The notes beneath the pieces are model-generated. The model was not told the DNA's origin and searched no databases. It saw nothing but the letters and a program-made list of their open reading frames with translations. The translations under genes and the position numbers were made by a program. A stretch of DNA of 5,741 nt, taken from the NCBI GenBank assembly GCA_001805565.1, contig MHGM01000061.1, positions 5,292 to 11,032 of the forward strand, given 5' to 3'. The DNA is from Omnitrophica WOR_2 bacterium RIFCSPHIGHO2_01_FULL_52_10 (GTDB lineage Bacteria > Omnitrophota > Gorgyraeia > Zapsychrales > Zapsychraceae). This document shows positions 4,373-5,741 of the stretch, in pieces. Within the stretch, counting starts at the first letter, position 1. Every line of letters starts with the position of its first letter.

Positions 4373-5741
4373 CCAATAAATTGCCCCACCAGGATTCCCA
4401 CCGCTCCCTGATCAAATCGACATCGGTCCTTTCTCTGGGGACGTTAACTTCCCGTGTCCTGGGTTTTGCGCGCGACGTCATTGTGGCCAAACTGCTGGGG
4501 ACGGGTTTTCGTGCCGACGCCTTTTTTGTGGCCTCCAAGATTCCTAATTTGTTCCGGGACCTGGTTGGCGAAGGGGCCATGAACGCCGCCGTAGTGCCGG
4601 TTTTGTCCGAGTACAAGGAAAAAGAGGACAGCAAGGCCTTTTGGGGATTTGCCAACGCGCTGTTTGCCTGGGCGTTGATCGTCTTAAGCGTTATTACCAT
4701 CCTGGGGATCATCGCGGCACCTGTGATCGTCCGGGTGATCGCGCCGGGTTTTATGGCGGACCCGGGAAAGCTTGCCTTGACGATCAACCTGACCCGGTTC
4801 ATGTTCCCGTATTTGGTCTTCATCGGGTTGACCGCTTACAGCATGGGGATCCTTTTCGCGTTCCGCTCTTTCGCCGTCTCTGCGTTCAGTCCGTGCCTTT
4901 TAAACATTGCCATGATCGTGGCCGCGTTGATTTACTCGCATACCATGCAGGATCCTGTTTTGGGCCTGGCCGTCGGGGTGCTGATAGGCGGAGTTTTGCA
5001 GCTCGTGGCCCAATGGATCCCGTTGACCCGGATGGGCATGCCTTGCCGAAGACCCAGGACTCTGCGCCATCCGGGAGCTGTCAAGATCGGGAAACTCCTT
5101 ATCCCGCGCATGATCGGAAGCGGCGTGTACCAGCTATCCATTTTGGTCGATACATTTTGCGCTTCCCTTTCATCGATCGTCGGGCCGGGGGGGATCTCCG
5201 CCGTTTATTACGCCAACCGTATTATCCAGGCTCCCATGGGGATTTTTGGCGTGGCGATGGCCTCGGCGGTTTTACCCACACTTTCCGGATTGTTTCACCG
5301 CAATGAAGTCGACTCCCTTAAGCGGACGATCGTATTTTCACTGGAGAATATTGTTTTCGTGATGTGCCCGAGCACGGTTTTTCTGGTATTGCTTGCGGAG
5401 CCTATCATCCGGATCTTTTTTGAAAGAGGGGAATTCAGCTTGTATTCGACGATGATCACCTCTTCGGCGCTTTCCTATTACGCGATAGGGCTGTTGAGCT
5501 TCGGCGGGATCAAGATCCTGGTGGCGGTTTTCTACGCGCTTCAGGACACCAGGACGCCGGCGCTGGTAGCGGCATTTTGCCTGGCCATCAACGCGGCGCT
5601 GAATTTTATTCTCATGTATCCGCTGAAGGTCGGAGGTATCGCCCTTGCCAGCGCCATCGCGGGCACGGCGGATTTTCTCATCCTGTTTTATATCCTGGAT
5701 AAACGTCTGGGCGGATTTAAGGCGGAGCTTTTCCGGTATTT
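4366..5741 (+). CDS. murJ: MurJ lipid II flippase, 3'-truncated by window edge
   Basis: Inner-membrane flippase of the MOP superfamily that moves lipid II across the membrane for peptidoglycan synthesis. 458 codons plus two bases are visible; full proteins have about 510-530 residues, so roughly 50-70 are cut off. The N-terminal signature SRVLGFARD (29-37), ADAFF (50-54) and NLFRDLVGEGA (61-71) aligns without gaps with E. coli MurJ at a constant offset of 12. This places the essential residues R18, R24, D39, R52 and E57 of E. coli at R30, R36, D51, R64 and E69. A later YYANRIIQAPMG has R285, matching E. coli R270. Many hydrophobic segments follow. The start is GTG 4366: an in-frame stop lies at 4348-4350 and AAGG (4356-4359) sits six bases upstream. 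Divergent placement beside rpsT is common in other phyla. Confidence 0.95.
   Translation, partial: MSTNKLPHQDSHRSLIKSTSVLSLGTLTSRVLGFARDVIVAKLLGTGFRADAFFVASKIPNLFRDLVGEGAMNAAVVPVLSEYKEKEDSKAFWGFANALFAWALIVLSVITILGIIAAPVIVRVIAPGFMADPGKLALTINLTRFMFPYLVFIGLTAYSMGILFAFRSFAVSAFSPCLLNIAMIVAALIYSHTMQDPVLGLAVGVLIGGVLQLVAQWIPLTRMGMPCRRPRTLRHPGAVKIGKLLIPRMIGSGVYQLSILVDTFCASLSSIVGPGGISAVYYANRIIQAPMGIFGVAMASAVLPTLSGLFHRNEVDSLKRTIVFSLENIVFVMCPSTVFLVLLAEPIIRIFFERGEFSLYSTMITSSALSYYAIGLLSFGGIKILVAVFYALQDTRTPALVAAFCLAINAALNFILMYPLKVGGIALASAIAGTADFLILFYILDKRLGGFKAELFRY

Noticed and set aside
4641..5306. Plus-strand 221-codon frame inside murJ
   Set aside because: Out-of-frame shadow of murJ, rich in Arg, Gly and Pro, without any domain; the murJ frame shows conserved residues throughout.

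Overview
The window is a stretch of bacterial chromosome of roughly balanced base composition, carrying housekeeping and cell-envelope genes. BamD and LptE homologues show that the host has a lipopolysaccharide-type outer membrane. The gene order joins two widely conserved neighbourhoods: comEC-holA-rpsT, as in Bacillus, and the divergent pair rpsT/murJ, as in many Proteobacteria. Together with the BamD-like protein that opens with an FWVWTPET segment, the order suggests an uncultivated diderm such as Candidatus Omnitrophota. That assignment is inferred from memory of gene order and protein style, not from a search.

Layout, left to right. (1) 1-1269 (+): 3' part of a short comEC, the DNA-uptake channel; its beginning lies left of the window. 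(2) 1270-1639: 370 bp with no credible gene. It holds an 11-bp repeat in three copies, two small tandem duplications, a ~146-bp imperfect palindrome containing two strong hairpins, and a good sigma70-type promoter just before bamD. (3) 1640-3873 (+): likely operon bamD-lptE-holA. bamD and lptE share an ATGA overlap; lptE and holA are 39 bp apart. (4) 3874-4027: 154-bp convergent intergenic region with interleaved inverted repeats. (5) 4028-4294 (-): rpsT with a GTG start, a strong Shine-Dalgarno sequence and a near-consensus promoter. (6) 4366-5741 (+): murJ, open at the right edge, starting at a GTG that overlaps the -35 box of the rpsT promoter.

The genes share a theme of building the Gram-negative envelope. 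BamD helps insert beta-barrel proteins, LptE works with the LptD barrel to export LPS, and MurJ flips lipid II for peptidoglycan. HolA (clamp-loader delta) and S20 are replication and translation parts that commonly sit near comEC, lptE and murJ.

I saw no defence system, prophage, insertion sequence, CRISPR array or tRNA. The most unusual signal is a set of 7-bp-periodic repeat tracts around and inside lptE. One is four perfect CGACCAT units inside the lptE coding region, where gain or loss of a unit would shift the frame. Another, degenerate and in opposite orientation, encodes the hydrophobic core of the lipoprotein signal peptide. Other points of note are a BamD without a lipidation cysteine and probably read from a leaderless mRNA, a strikingly short delta subunit, and the interlocked rpsT/murJ start region.
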